A stretch of 8,008 bases of DNA from Deltaproteobacteria bacterium. Its GTDB lineage: Bacteria > Desulfobacterota_B > Binatia > Binatales > Binataceae. Location of the stretch: positions 1 to 8,008 of the forward strand of contig JAKAVX010000098.1 in assembly GCA_021827465.1 (NCBI GenBank), read 5' to 3'. The position numbers and the translations under genes are program-made. The notes beneath the pieces are model-generated. The model saw nothing but the letters and a program-made list of their open reading frames with translations. It did no database searches and was not told where the DNA came from. Shown here in pieces: positions 1 to 7,299 of the stretch. Each line of letters begins with the position of its first letter. The stretch's first letter is position 1.

Positions 1-1
1 A

Positions 2-1210
2 CAGGCTCGGCCCGCGCTTTCGATGATCCGGCGCAAGGCGGAGATCGCTCTCGGGCTTACGCGGGCGCGACGCCATTTCGGCCGCGTCGGACATACGATC
101 CTCATTTCCGGATGGGTTCCGAAGGCAAAGGTCGGCACACTGCGCGAAGAAGTTGCGCGCGTGACCGAAGGCGCGGCCTACATGGAAATCGTCGATCCGA
201 GCGAGATGCGCGAGGTCGGCGCGGGAACCCTTCGCATACCAATTCTCTTCAGCAACCCGCTGTTCCTCAAACCGTTCGAGCGGCTGACCGCCGCGTACGG
301 CGTGCCGCGTTACGGCGAGGTCGAGCCGACGGCGTTCCTGGCGGTGAGCTTTCTCATCATGTTCGGCGTGATGTTCGGCGATGTGGGGCAGGGCTTCGTG
401 CTCGCGCTCGCGGGCTATGCGATATTCAGGATCTCGTACCGATACACCGATCTCGGGGTTCTGCTGATCGAATGCGGCATCGCGTCGATCATATTCGGAT
501 GCCTGTACGGAAGCGTATTCGGACTGGACGATCTCATTCCCGCGCTGTGGTTCAATCCGATGCTGCGGATGACGCGCGCAATAACCATTTCGATAGCCTT
601 CGGCGCGATCCTGATAAGCATCAGTCTCATACTCAACGTGATCAACAGCCTGCGCGCGCATGAGACCGGAGCGGCTATCTTCGGCGAGCACGGCCTGGTG
701 GGCGCGTTTATGTACTGGGTATGTCTCGCGGTTGGGAGCCGTTTCCTGCTGACCGGCCAGGCCGGTGTCGAAGGCTGGGTGCTGGCGCTGCTGATCGGGC
801 TTCCGGCGCTGAGTATCGTGTTCCATCGGCCTGTCGAGGAAATTTTCCGCCGCAAGCGCGGCGAGGCGGTGCCGTGGGGCCGGATGCCGGGGCTGCTGGT
901 CGAAGCGATGGTCGGCCTGGGCGATGCATTCATTTCCTATCTTGCCAATACCGTATCGTTCATAAGAATCGCCGCGTTTGCGCTCGCGCACGTGGGGCTT
1001 TTTATCGCCGTGTTCGCGCTGGCGGATGCGCTCTCGCGGATGGCGGGCGGAGGAGTCTGGTATTGGCTCACGATGATCGTCGGAAACATCTTTATAATCG
1101 TGATCGAGGGGATGATGGCGTCGATTCAGGCTATTCGTCTTGAGTACTATGAGTTGTTCGGAAAATTCTTCAAAGGTGGTGGAGAGGAGTTCCGGCCGCT
1201 TCACGTCTAG
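2..1210 (+). CDS. atpI: A/V-type ATPase subunit I (a subunit, stator membrane half-channel), 5'-truncated
   Basis: This is the membrane stator subunit that carries ions past the c ring. The reading frame is open to the left edge, so the N-terminal part is missing. About 402 residues are visible, against roughly 600-700 usual for the family. Numbering from the ATG at 23, residues 20-95 match the end of the cytoplasmic arm, including ISGWVP and the NPLFLKPFE block that precedes the membrane domain. About eight hydrophobic segments follow between residues 102 and 370. The conserved MFGDVGQG lies at 117-124, where many relatives have Tyr instead of Gln. SFIRIAAFALAH at 312-323 contains Arg315, which by family knowledge is the essential ion-channel arginine. 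The C-terminus (IQAIRLEYYELFGKFF, then a GGG turn) is typical. The ATG at 23 is internal and not a real start. The gene ends 12 bases before the c-subunit gene. Confidence 0.96.
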   Translation, partial: QARPALSMIRRKAEIALGLTRARRHFGRVGHTILISGWVPKAKVGTLREEVARVTEGAAYMEIVDPSEMREVGAGTLRIPILFSNPLFLKPFERLTAAYGVPRYGEVEPTAFLAVSFLIMFGVMFGDVGQGFVLALAGYAIFRISYRYTDLGVLLIECGIASIIFGCLYGSVFGLDDLIPALWFNPMLRMTRAITISIAFGAILISISLILNVINSLRAHETGAAIFGEHGLVGAFMYWVCLAVGSRFLLTGQAGVEGWVLALLIGLPALSIVFHRPVEEIFRRKRGEAVPWGRMPGLLVEAMVGLGDAFISYLANTVSFIRIAAFALAHVGLFIAVFALADALSRMAGGGVWYWLTMIVGNIFIIVIEGMMASIQAIRLEYYELFGKFFKGGGEEFRPLHV

Positions 1211-1212
1211 CG

Positions 1213-1218
1213 AGGAGG
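1213..1218 (+). promoter_or_regulatory. Shine-Dalgarno site of the c-subunit gene
   Basis: AGGAGG lies 4 bases before the ATG at 1223. It is the best ribosome binding site in the window, as expected for a subunit needed in many copies per complex. It decides the start at 1223 over the ATG eight codons in. Confidence 0.8.
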
Positions 1219-1222
1219 AAAC

Positions 1223-1564
1223 ATGCGTCGGGTCGAAACCTGGATGAAGCTTGCGGGTGTCGCGCTGTTTGCGGTCGCGGTAATCGTGCTTGTCCCGCTG
1301 GTCCTGTTCGCGCAGCAGGTCGCCGCGCGCGCTGGCGCCGCCTCGCCCGAAGTCATGAAGTGGGGATTTATCACCGCGGCGGCGTCGGTCGGAATCAGCA
1401 CCACCGCGGGCGGAATCGCGGTTGGGATGGTGGGTTCGGCCGCGATGGGCGTGGTCGGCGAGCGTCCAGAAGTGGCTCCGCGCGCGCTTATCTTCGTCGG
1501 CCTGGCCGAAGGAATCGCGATCTACGGGCTTATCGTGTCGGTGATGATACTGGGCAAGATCTGA
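1223..1564 (+). CDS. atpK: A/V-type ATPase subunit K (c-ring proteolipid)
   Basis: This is the ring-forming proteolipid that binds the transported ion. It has 113 residues. Residues 8-31 form an extra hydrophobic N-terminal segment that ends in Ala-Gln-Gln, like a signal peptide or a third helix. The c hairpin follows: helix one at about 47-78, a polar loop GERPE at 79-83, and helix two at about 87-112. The carboxylate is Glu96 in GLAEGIAIYG. By eye alignment to the Na+-binding c subunit of Ilyobacter, the helix-one Gln ligand is Val67 here, and the residue after the Glu is Gly instead of Ser. Proton coupling is therefore more likely than Na+ (inference). A single hairpin with one carboxylate resembles short bacterial and archaeal forms rather than duplicated eukaryotic ones. 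The gene is 12 bases after atpI and 1 base before atpF. Confidence 0.95.
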   Translation: MRRVETWMKLAGVALFAVAVIVLVPLVLFAQQVAARAGAASPEVMKWGFITAAASVGISTTAGGIAVGMVGSAAMGVVGERPEVAPRALIFVGLAEGIAIYGLIVSVMILGKI

Positions 1565-1565
1565 G

Positions 1566-1865
1566 ATGGTTCCGTTCGTACTCGGCGAAGAGGAAATCGT
1601 CACCGGCTTCGGGCTTATCGGCGTCAAGGGAGTCACGCCGAGCGGGCCCGACGCGGCGCGCCGCGAAATCGAGAATGCGGTCTCGGCCAAGGAGCCGCCG
1701 CTGCTGCTGGTGACGGAACGAATCGCTGAGTGGATAAGACCGCAGATCCGAAACGCAATCCTCGCCGGCGCGATGGTGCAGGTGATTCCCGGCTTCGGCG
1801 GGCGAATCGAGAAACGGGTCGATGAAGAGGCGCTGCTGCTCTCGGCGCTGGGAATAAAACTGTGA
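1566..1865 (+). CDS. atpF: A/V-type ATPase subunit F (central rotor shaft)
   Basis: This small cytoplasmic rotor subunit binds subunit D in the central stalk. It has 99 residues, the usual size for the family. The N-terminal part has the GFGLIGVKGV strand and glycine turn (residues 14-23). The middle has a hydrophobic strand, LLLVTE, followed by an amphipathic helix, giving the Rossmann-like fold. The C-terminus LGIKL resembles the GFDIKL-type tail of other F subunits. The start is the ATG one base after the atpK stop, with no clear Shine-Dalgarno, so translation probably depends on coupling to atpK. F precedes E here, whereas the common bacterial and archaeal order is E-C-F-A-B-D. The assignment rests on the position, length and these motifs, because F subunits diverge quickly. 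Confidence 0.88.
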   Translation: MVPFVLGEEEIVTGFGLIGVKGVTPSGPDAARREIENAVSAKEPPLLLVTERIAEWIRPQIRNAILAGAMVQVIPGFGGRIEKRVDEEALLLSALGIKL

Positions 1866-1871
1866 GGCGCG

Positions 1872-2507
1872 ATGCCTGATACGTTGCAAGCAACCGGCCC
1901 GGGCGCCGACACGCTCGCCAAAGCGATCGTCGCGCAGGCCGAGGAAGAGGCGAAGAAGGTACGCCAAGCCGCCGAGGCCGAGGCAAAACGTATCCTCGCC
2001 GAAGCGAAGGCCGAGAGCGACAGACGCCGTGCGAGCGAAAGCCGGGAGGAGATAAATCGGGTGCGCAGGGAAACCGCGACCGAACTCGCGCTCGCACGGT
2101 TCCATGCGCGGCGCGGCCTTCTCGACGCTCGGGAAAAGCTTGTCGAACAGGTCTTCGCGGAACTTCCGGCGGCGCTCGGCAAGCTAAGAAATGACGCGTC
2201 GTACCCGCGCTTGCTTGCCGGCCTTGCGCGCGAGGCGATGGCGGCGCTCGAAGCCGAGCGGTTCATCGTAAAGGTCGCGCCCGAAGATAGGCCCGCGGCC
2301 GAGGGGGCGATGCGCGAGGGCGATGCACGAAACATCGAGATCGAGAAAGATGCCGGCGTGCGCGAAGGATGCGTCGTGTGGCAGGCAGATCGCCGCGCCT
2401 ATTACGACAACAGTTTCACGGCGATAGTTGCGCGCGGCAAGCCGCGGCTTCGCCCGATGGTCGCCGAGTGGTTATTCGGAACGGACGAATCGTGGCAGGT
2501 GAGCTGA
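1872..2507 (+). CDS. atpE: A/V-type ATPase subunit E (peripheral stalk)
   Basis: This stator subunit links the A3B3 head to subunit I through a long coiled coil paired with subunit G/H. It has 211 residues. Residues 13-95 are rich in Ala, Glu, Lys and Arg with heptad-like spacing, such as AKKVRQAAEAEAKRILAEAK, and form the coiled coil. Residues 96-205 form the globular head-binding domain, with the segment GCVVWQADRRAYYDNSF and a C-terminal end around EWLF. The start is the ATG six bases after the atpF stop, with a weak GAGG at 1864-1867 that overlaps that stop. The last 16 bases overlap the proposed start of atpA. Its usual partner, G/H, is not found in the window. Confidence 0.93.
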   Translation: MPDTLQATGPGADTLAKAIVAQAEEEAKKVRQAAEAEAKRILAEAKAESDRRRASESREEINRVRRETATELALARFHARRGLLDAREKLVEQVFAELPAALGKLRNDASYPRLLAGLAREAMAALEAERFIVKVAPEDRPAAEGAMREGDARNIEIEKDAGVREGCVVWQADRRAYYDNSFTAIVARGKPRLRPMVAEWLFGTDESWQVS

Positions 2508-4312
2508 CAATATCGGCGAGCGGCCGCGAGACGGAGCGCAAACCCGTCGGACGCACGGTGTGGGTTAGCGGCCCCGTAGTCAAGGCCGAAGTCGAGCACG
2601 CGGTCTTCATGGGCGAGCAGATAGAGGTCGGCGACGAGCGGCTGATCGGCGAGGTGATCGGCGTTTCGGGAAACCAGGCGCTTCTCCAGGTCTACGAAGA
2701 GACCGAAGGACTCGGCCCGGGACGGCCGGTGTTCTCAACCGGGCTTCCGATGTTCGTCACGCTCGGGCCGGGACTGGTCGGCAGCGTGTTCGACGGTATC
2801 CAGCGCCCCCTCCATGCGCTCGAGAAAGCCGGACCGTACATCTCGCGCGGAACCAAGGCGCCGCCGCTCGATACGGAAAAACGATGGCATTTCGCGCCGC
2901 GAAAGCGCGCGGGCGAAAAAATCGGCGCGGGCGAGGTGCTCGGAATCGTGCAGGAAACCTCCGCGATTGAGCATCGCGTGCTCGTGCCGCCGGAAGTCGC
3001 GGGCGAGCTTGCGAACGTCGTGGCCGAGGGCGACTATACGGTGACCGACGTGATCGCGACGGTTCGCGACGGAGAGACCGGAAAGCAGACGCCGCTTACG
3101 ATGGCGCAGCGATGGCCGGTCAAGCGCTCGCGCCCATACCGGAACCATCTGCGCCCGCAGGAGCCGCTGGTCACCGGCCAGCGCATTTTCGATCTCTTCT
3201 TTCCGCTCGCGAAGGGAGGAACCGCGGCGATTCCGGGCGGATTCGGCACCGGCAAGACCGTCACGCAGCATCAGCTCTCCAAATGGGCGCTCGCGGACAT
3301 AATCGTGTTCGTCGGATGCGGCGAGCGCGGCAACGAAATGGCCGAAGTGCTGCTCGTTTTTCCCGAGCTTGCCGATCCGCGCACCAAGCGCCCGCTGATG
3401 GAGAAGACCGTGCTGATCGGGAATACGTCGAACATGCCGGTCGCCGCGCGCGAGGCGAGTATATACACCGGAATAACTATTGCCGAGTATTACCGCGACA
3501 TGGGATACGACGTCGCGCTGATGGCCGATTCGACCTCGCGATGGGCCGAGGCGCTTCGCGAAGTCTCAGGACGGCTCGAGGAAATGCCGGCGGAAGAGGG
3601 GTTTCCCGCGTACCTGGCGGCGCGTCTCGCGCAGTTCTACGAGCGCGCGGGGCACGTCGAAACTCTCGGCGGGGCGAACGGTTCGGTCACGGTGATCGGC
3701 GCGGTCTCGCCCGCGGGCGGCGATTTCTCGGAGCCGGTCACGCAGCATACCAAGCGCTTCACGCGATGCTTCTGGGCGCTCGACAAGGATCTCGCCGCGG
3801 CGCGCTACTTCCCGGCGATTAACTATTTGGAAAGCTACAGTGGCTACCTCGACGAAGTCGGCGAATGGTGGCATCGCGAGTACGGCGCAGGGTGGCGCGG
3901 TCTGCGCGACGAGGCGATGCGCCTTCTGCAGGAAGACAGCCGGCTCCAGCGTATCGTCAGGCTTATCGGCGAGGACGCGCTGCCGGACGAGCAGCGCCTG
4001 ATAATCGAAGGCTCGCGTCTGCTCCAGGAGGCCTGCCTTCAGCAGAACGCGAACGATCCGGTGGACACCTTCTGCCAGCCCGAGAAGCAGCTCGCGCTGC
4101 TCGGCGCGGTGCTCCATTTCATCAAGCGCGCCGAAGAGGTTGTGAAGAAGGGCGCACCTATTCATCGCGTGCGCGAGACGGCGGCGCGCGAGGAGATCGT
4201 GCGCGCCAAGGAGAAGATTCCGAACGACAAGCTCGAGCTGTTCAAGGAGCTGACGCGCAGGATCGACGAGGAGATGGACGCGCTCTATCGCGATTTCCGG
4301 AGGGTCACATGA
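2492..4312 (+). CDS. atpA: A/V-type ATPase catalytic subunit A
   Basis: This is the nucleotide-hydrolysing or ATP-making subunit of the A3B3 head. From the GTG at 2492 it has 606 residues, close to the 578-600 usual in the family. The start gives a short leader before the first beta-strand, [11 protein letters not shown]. No ATG lies between this GTG and that strand. The A-specific non-homologous insert covers about residues 110-205. The P-loop GGFGTGKT is at 249-256 (Lys255). The catalytic Glu278 lies in GCGERGNEM, with the family's 23-residue spacing from the P-loop Lys. [25 protein letters not shown] and [16 protein letters not shown] follow, and then a helical C-terminal domain. The P-loop differs from the common GPFGSGKT (see findings). 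A GTG at 2468 is a less likely start. The gene overlaps atpE by 16 bases and atpB by 4 bases. Confidence 0.98.
   Translation: MAGELTISASGRETERKPVGRTVWVSGPVVKAEVEHAVFMGEQIEVGDERLIGEVIGVSGNQALLQVYEETEGLGPGRPVFSTGLPMFVTLGPGLVGSVFDGIQRPLHALEKAGPYISRGTKAPPLDTEKRWHFAPRKRAGEKIGAGEVLGIVQETSAIEHRVLVPPEVAGELANVVAEGDYTVTDVIATVRDGETGKQTPLTMAQRWPVKRSRPYRNHLRPQEPLVTGQRIFDLFFPLAKGGTAAIPGGFGTGKTVTQHQLSKWALADIIVFVGCGERGNEMAEVLLVFPELADPRTKRPLMEKTVLIGNTSNMPVAAREASIYTGITIAEYYRDMGYDVALMADSTSRWAEALREVSGRLEEMPAEEGFPAYLAARLAQFYERAGHVETLGGANGSVTVIGAVSPAGGDFSEPVTQHTKRFTRCFWALDKDLAAARYFPAINYLESYSGYLDEVGEWWHREYGAGWRGLRDEAMRLLQEDSRLQRIVRLIGEDALPDEQRLIIEGSRLLQEACLQQNANDPVDTFCQPEKQLALLGAVLHFIKRAEEVVKKGAPIHRVRETAAREEIVRAKEKIPNDKLELFKELTRRIDEEMDALYRDFRRVT
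4299..4304 (+). promoter_or_regulatory. Shine-Dalgarno site of atpB
   Basis: GGAGGG lies inside the last codons of atpA, 4 bases before the ATG at 4309 and 7 bases before the ATG at 4312. Two consecutive ATGs make the exact start ambiguous by one residue. The first gives the classic ATGA overlap with the atpA stop. The second has the better spacing. Confidence 0.7.
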
Positions 4313-5688
4313 TGCGCGAGAGCGGAAGATTCCAGTGCGGGCTCAAAAGCGTGTCGGGCGCGCTCGTGTTTCTCGAAGGGGGGCCCGGCGTCTCGTACGG
4401 CGAGATGGTCGAAGTGATCGGCGCGGACGCGCGCGTTCGCATGGGGAGAGTGCTGGTCGCAAGCCGTGAGACGGTCGCTATCGAAGTCTACGAAGGCACC
4501 GGGGGCCTGTCGCCCTCAGAAACGCGCGTCAGGTTTCTCGCCCACGGACTCGAAGTGCCGGTTGCCGAGGAGATGCTCGGCCGCACCTTCGACAGCTTTG
4601 GGCGCGCGCTCGACGGCGGTCCCGAACCGCTCGCCCGCGAGTGGCGCGATGTCAACGGCGCCGCGATAAACCCCGCGATGCGCGCATATCCGCGCGATTT
4701 CCTGCAGACCGGAATCTCCGCGATAGACGGGATGAACACCCTCGTGCGCGGGCAGAAACTGCCGATCTTCTCGGCCAGCGGACTGCCGCACAATCGGCTC
4801 GCCGCGCAGATCGTCCGTCAGGCCGAGGTGCCGGGCGAGCGGGGCGGGTTCGCCGTTATCTTCGCGATCGTCGGCGCGAGCCGCGACGTTGCCGACATGT
4901 TTCGCAGCAGCGTCGAGGAAAGCGGCGCGCTCAGCCGTGTCGCGATGTTCGTCAACCTCGCCGACGATCCGGCCGTCGAGCGCCTTATCACGCCGCGCAC
5001 CGCGCTCACGCTCGCCGAGTATCTTGCGTTCGACCGCGGGATGCACGTGCTGGTCGTGATGACCGACATGACACAGTACTGCGAGGCGCTGCGCGAGGTC
5101 GCCTCGGCCAAGGGCGAGGTGCCAAGCCGCAAGGGATTTCCCGGCTATCTGTACAGCGACCTTGCCTCGGTTTACGAACGCGCCGGCAGAATCCGCGATC
5201 GCGAAGGCTCGATCACGCAGGTGCCGATCCTCACAATGCCCAACGACGACATCACGCATCCGATTCCCGATCTCACCGGCTATATCACCGAAGGCCAGAT
5301 GGTGCTGGAACGGGAACTCGACCGAAAGGATATCTATCCGCCGATCAACGTCCTGCCCTCGCTCTCGCGCCTGATGAGCGACGGTATCGGCGCCGGCCGC
5401 ACCCGCGAGGACCATGCTCATCTCTCCAACCAGCTCTACAGCGCGTATGCCTACACGCGGAGGATCAGGATGCTCGCGGCGATAATCGGCGAAGAGGAGC
5501 TTTCCGGGCGCGACAAGATGTATCTCGAATTCGGACGCCGCTTCGAGTCGGAATTCGTCGGACAGGGACCGGAAGAGAACCGCTCCATCGAACAGACGCT
5601 CGACCACGGATGGGAGATGCTGAAACTCATCCCGGCGGCCGACCTGACCCGCGTTAGCGAGCAGGAGATCGCCGCGCATCTGAAGTGA
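4309..5688 (+). CDS. atpB: A/V-type ATPase regulatory subunit B
   Basis: This is the non-catalytic head subunit that alternates with A. It has 459 residues from the ATG at 4309, or 458 from 4312, near the usual 460-478. The N-terminal beta-barrel covers about residues 5-75. The degenerate P-loop SASGLPHN at 155-162 replaces a true Walker A, which is diagnostic of B. The segments [32 protein letters not shown] and [20 protein letters not shown] follow in family order. PSLSRL at 350-355 carries Arg354, the arginine finger that reaches the A active site. [20 protein letters not shown] and a helical C-terminus complete it. Translation is coupled to atpA by the ATGA overlap, fitting the equal stoichiometry of A and B. 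Confidence 0.98.
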   Translation: MMRESGRFQCGLKSVSGALVFLEGGPGVSYGEMVEVIGADARVRMGRVLVASRETVAIEVYEGTGGLSPSETRVRFLAHGLEVPVAEEMLGRTFDSFGRALDGGPEPLAREWRDVNGAAINPAMRAYPRDFLQTGISAIDGMNTLVRGQKLPIFSASGLPHNRLAAQIVRQAEVPGERGGFAVIFAIVGASRDVADMFRSSVEESGALSRVAMFVNLADDPAVERLITPRTALTLAEYLAFDRGMHVLVVMTDMTQYCEALREVASAKGEVPSRKGFPGYLYSDLASVYERAGRIRDREGSITQVPILTMPNDDITHPIPDLTGYITEGQMVLERELDRKDIYPPINVLPSLSRLMSDGIGAGRTREDHAHLSNQLYSAYAYTRRIRMLAAIIGEEELSGRDKMYLEFGRRFESEFVGQGPEENRSIEQTLDHGWEMLKLIPAADLTRVSEQEIAAHLK

Positions 5689-5694
5689 ACGCCG

Positions 5695-6321
5695 ATGGCC
5701 CGGCTTGCGCTGCCAACCACCAAGGCCAACCTGCTCCGGCTCAAGGAAGACCTGGAGCTGGCGCGGGAGGGCCGTCAGCTCCTCGACGAGAAGCGCGAGA
5801 TAATCCTGCGCGAGCTGTTCAGCCATCTGGAGGATCTCCGCCGTTCGCGCGCGGAGGCGGAAACCGCGCTCGCCGAGGCATACGCGGAGTTGTCCGAGGC
5901 ATGCCTCGCGCTTGGGCGCGAGCAGGTAGCGCGGGCCGCGATGGCCGCGCCGGCGCCGGCCGAGATTACCTCGCAGGAGCGAAGCCTGTTCGGGGTCGTG
6001 CTGCCGCTGCTGAACTGGGAGCCATCCGACGCCGCTCCGCCATGGGGATTGCTCGGCACGTCGCTCGAACTCGATTTCGCGCGGGAAAAATTTCTTGCCG
6101 CAATGCGACGGCTGGTCGAGCAGGCGGAACTGGAGATCGCGTTTCGGCGGCTTGCGGTCGAATTGCGAAAGACCCAGAAGCGCGTCAACGCGCTTCAGAA
6201 CCTGCTCATCCCGCAGTACCAGGAAACCGTCAGCTACATGGAGAGCGGACTGGAAGAACGCGAACGCGAAGCGCTCTTCCAGCTAAAGCGCGTACAGAGC
6301 CGCAGGGAGGTCCCCCAATGA
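5695..6321 (+). CDS. atpD: A/V-type ATPase subunit D (central rotor shaft)
   Basis: This is the rotor axle that turns inside the A3B3 head. It has 208 residues, the normal length. The N-terminal helix begins PTTKANLLRLKEDLELAREG (residues 7-26), a conserved block of the family, and continues as coiled coil to about residue 82. A short middle region (about 83-125) contains the Ala/Pro-rich linker and NWEP. A second long helix (about 130-203), with QKRVNALQNLLIPQYQETV, pairs antiparallel with the first. The only possible start is the ATG at 5695, because the atpB stop is in the same frame three codons upstream. No good Shine-Dalgarno is seen, so re-initiation after atpB is likely. Confidence 0.95.
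   Translation: MARLALPTTKANLLRLKEDLELAREGRQLLDEKREIILRELFSHLEDLRRSRAEAETALAEAYAELSEACLALGREQVARAAMAAPAPAEITSQERSLFGVVLPLLNWEPSDAAPPWGLLGTSLELDFAREKFLAAMRRLVEQAELEIAFRRLAVELRKTQKRVNALQNLLIPQYQETVSYMESGLEEREREALFQLKRVQSRREVPQ
6305..6310 (+). promoter_or_regulatory. Shine-Dalgarno site of the universal stress protein gene
   Basis: GGGAGG lies within the last codons of atpD, 7 bases before the ATG at 6318. It fixes the start of the stress protein at the ATGA overlap with the atpD stop. Confidence 0.75.
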
Positions 6322-6755
6322 AGCATCCCTTGCGCAAGATTATGATAGCGACGGACGGCTCGGAGCCGTCGATGCGGGCGGCGGAGACGGCGATCGAGAT
6401 AGCGCATCATTACGGCGCGGCGTTGCTCGCGGTTCACGTCGTGGACGAAGAAGTCCTGCGCGAATTCTGCCGCGTGCTCGGCAAGGACGAAGCGCAGGCG
6501 CGCGAGACGCTTGCGGCCGACGCGGAAAAGTATCTCCAGGAAATCCGCGCTCTCGCCGAGCACAAGGTCAGCATCGCCACGGCGGTCGAGCACGGAACGC
6601 CTCCTGAAGCCCTGCTCAGGATCGCGCAGAAGGAAAACGTGGATTTGATCGTGATGGGAAAAATAGGCAGGCGCGGCCCCCGCCGGATTCTGATGGGAAG
6701 CGTGACCCAGCGCGTGATAGACCTCGCCGAAGTTCCCGTTCTTGTCGTGAAGTGA
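6318..6755 (+). CDS. Universal stress protein (UspA family, ATP-binding type)
   Basis: This is a single-domain universal stress protein of 145 residues, a usual length. The N-terminus KIMIATDGSEPS (residues 7-18) gives the first strand with the nucleotide-contacting Asp13. The strand LLAVHVVDE and a charged helical middle follow. The ATP-binding signature G-2x-G-9x-G-S is intact: Gly114, Gly117, Gly127 and Ser128, followed by VTQRVI and the last strand VPVLVV. By family knowledge this marks the ATP-binding class, which forms dimers and often regulates partner proteins. The gene overlaps atpD by 4 bases (ATGA) and has a strong Shine-Dalgarno, so it is the last cistron of the ATPase operon. A role in controlling or sensing ATPase function is inference from context. 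No membrane segment is seen. Confidence 0.96.
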   Translation: MKHPLRKIMIATDGSEPSMRAAETAIEIAHHYGAALLAVHVVDEEVLREFCRVLGKDEAQARETLAADAEKYLQEIRALAEHKVSIATAVEHGTPPEALLRIAQKENVDLIVMGKIGRRGPRRILMGSVTQRVIDLAEVPVLVVK

Positions 6756-6758
6756 TTT

Positions 6759-6779
6759 CGCGCCCGCAGCAAGGGCGCG
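6759..6779 (+). terminator. Hairpin between convergent genes, possible weak terminator
   Basis: A perfect 7-bp stem, CGCGCCC with GGGCGCG, encloses a 7-base loop in the 39-base gap after the ATPase operon and before the end of the minus-strand peptidase gene. Its position suits a terminator for both strands. Neither side has a clear T tract, so intrinsic termination would be weak or Rho-assisted. Confidence 0.45.
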
Positions 6780-6794
6780 CGCCAAAGCCGGATT

Positions 6795-7208
6795 CTATCT
6801 CCTGCGCGCGGGCGCCGGCACGATCGCGCGCACCAAAAATGATTCGCGCTTGAAAAATCCCATCGTGTGGAACGAGTCTTCGAGTCCAAGGATTGCGTAG
6901 TCGAAATAATGGCAGACTTCGTGAAGCAGCGTGCGCAGGAAGGTGCGCGGCTTGACGACGTCGTGACGCTGCGCCGTGCGCATCCAGAGCACGATTCCGC
7001 GCGGCGGATCGACGCGAAACAGTCCGTGCAGCTCGCCGCGGGCGTTATGCGGCCTGACGCCGCGCACCAGAACCGGAACCGGCGCGATCCCGGCGAGACG
7101 GCATAGTTCGGCCGCAAGCTCGTTCGCGCCGCGCTCGGTTGCGGGCAGATTTCCCGCCTCGAGCACGCGCACCAGTTCGGCCGCCTGCTCGCGCACCGCC
7201 GGCGTCAT
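6795..7208 (-). CDS. Small HExxH putative zinc metallopeptidase-like protein
   Basis: I cannot name the family with certainty. The 137-residue product (from the ATG at 7208) has a helical N-terminus (residues 3-40), a strand region with LHGLFRV (60-66), and IVLWMRTA (72-79). The conserved-looking block RTFLRTLLHEVCHYFDY follows at 88-104, with HExxH at 96-100. His114 in EDSFHTMGFFKRES could be a third zinc ligand, 13 residues after the second His; Asp103 is an alternative. The protein has no signal peptide or membrane segment and is probably cytoplasmic. The sequence suggests a minimal zincin of the kind annotated as hypothetical or SprT-like. No Shine-Dalgarno precedes 7208. The same frame stays open upstream with plausible residues (DRFEFA) but has no start codon, and an ATG at 7251 lies in another frame (see findings). 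Confidence 0.75.
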   Translation of the reverse strand: MTPAVREQAAELVRVLEAGNLPATERGANELAAELCRLAGIAPVPVLVRGVRPHNARGELHGLFRVDPPRGIVLWMRTAQRHDVVKPRTFLRTLLHEVCHYFDYAILGLEDSFHTMGFFKRESFLVRAIVPAPARRR

Positions 7209-7221
7209 CGCGAATTCGAAG

Positions 7222-7232
7222 CGATCGATCGA
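7222..7232. repeat. CGAT tandem repeat at the 5' end of the peptidase gene
   Basis: CGATCGATCGA is 2.75 copies of a tetranucleotide, upstream of the ATG at 7208 on the minus strand. Losing one 4-base unit would put the minus-strand ATG at 7249-7251 in frame with the peptidase and add 13 residues reading MLPQERFDRFEFA. Confidence 0.7.
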
Positions 7233-7299
7233 ATCGCTCCTGAGGTAACATCACTGAAGCCGCGGCGTGAGCCGGTGGAAGAAATTCGGTAGCGGACGC

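Noticed and set aside
2369..2491. ATG at 2369 as the start of atpA
   Set aside because: The added 41 residues overlap atpE in another frame, are Arg-rich and resemble no A subunit. The GTG at 2492 gives a normal length.
3865..4308. Apparent N-terminal extension of atpB by 148 residues
   Set aside because: It is the out-of-frame reading of the atpA 3' end. The start at 4309 has a strong ribosome binding site and B homology begins there.
4516..5826. 436-codon open frame on the minus strand opposite atpB
   Set aside because: It lies wholly antisense to a clear B subunit and the start of D. Its residues are rich in Arg, Gly and Ala with no recognisable motif. Long antisense frames are expected in GC-rich coding DNA.
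5685..6317. Apparent N-terminal extension of the universal stress protein by about 210 residues
   Set aside because: The extension is the out-of-frame reading of atpD. The real start at 6318 has a Shine-Dalgarno and gives a normal Usp length.
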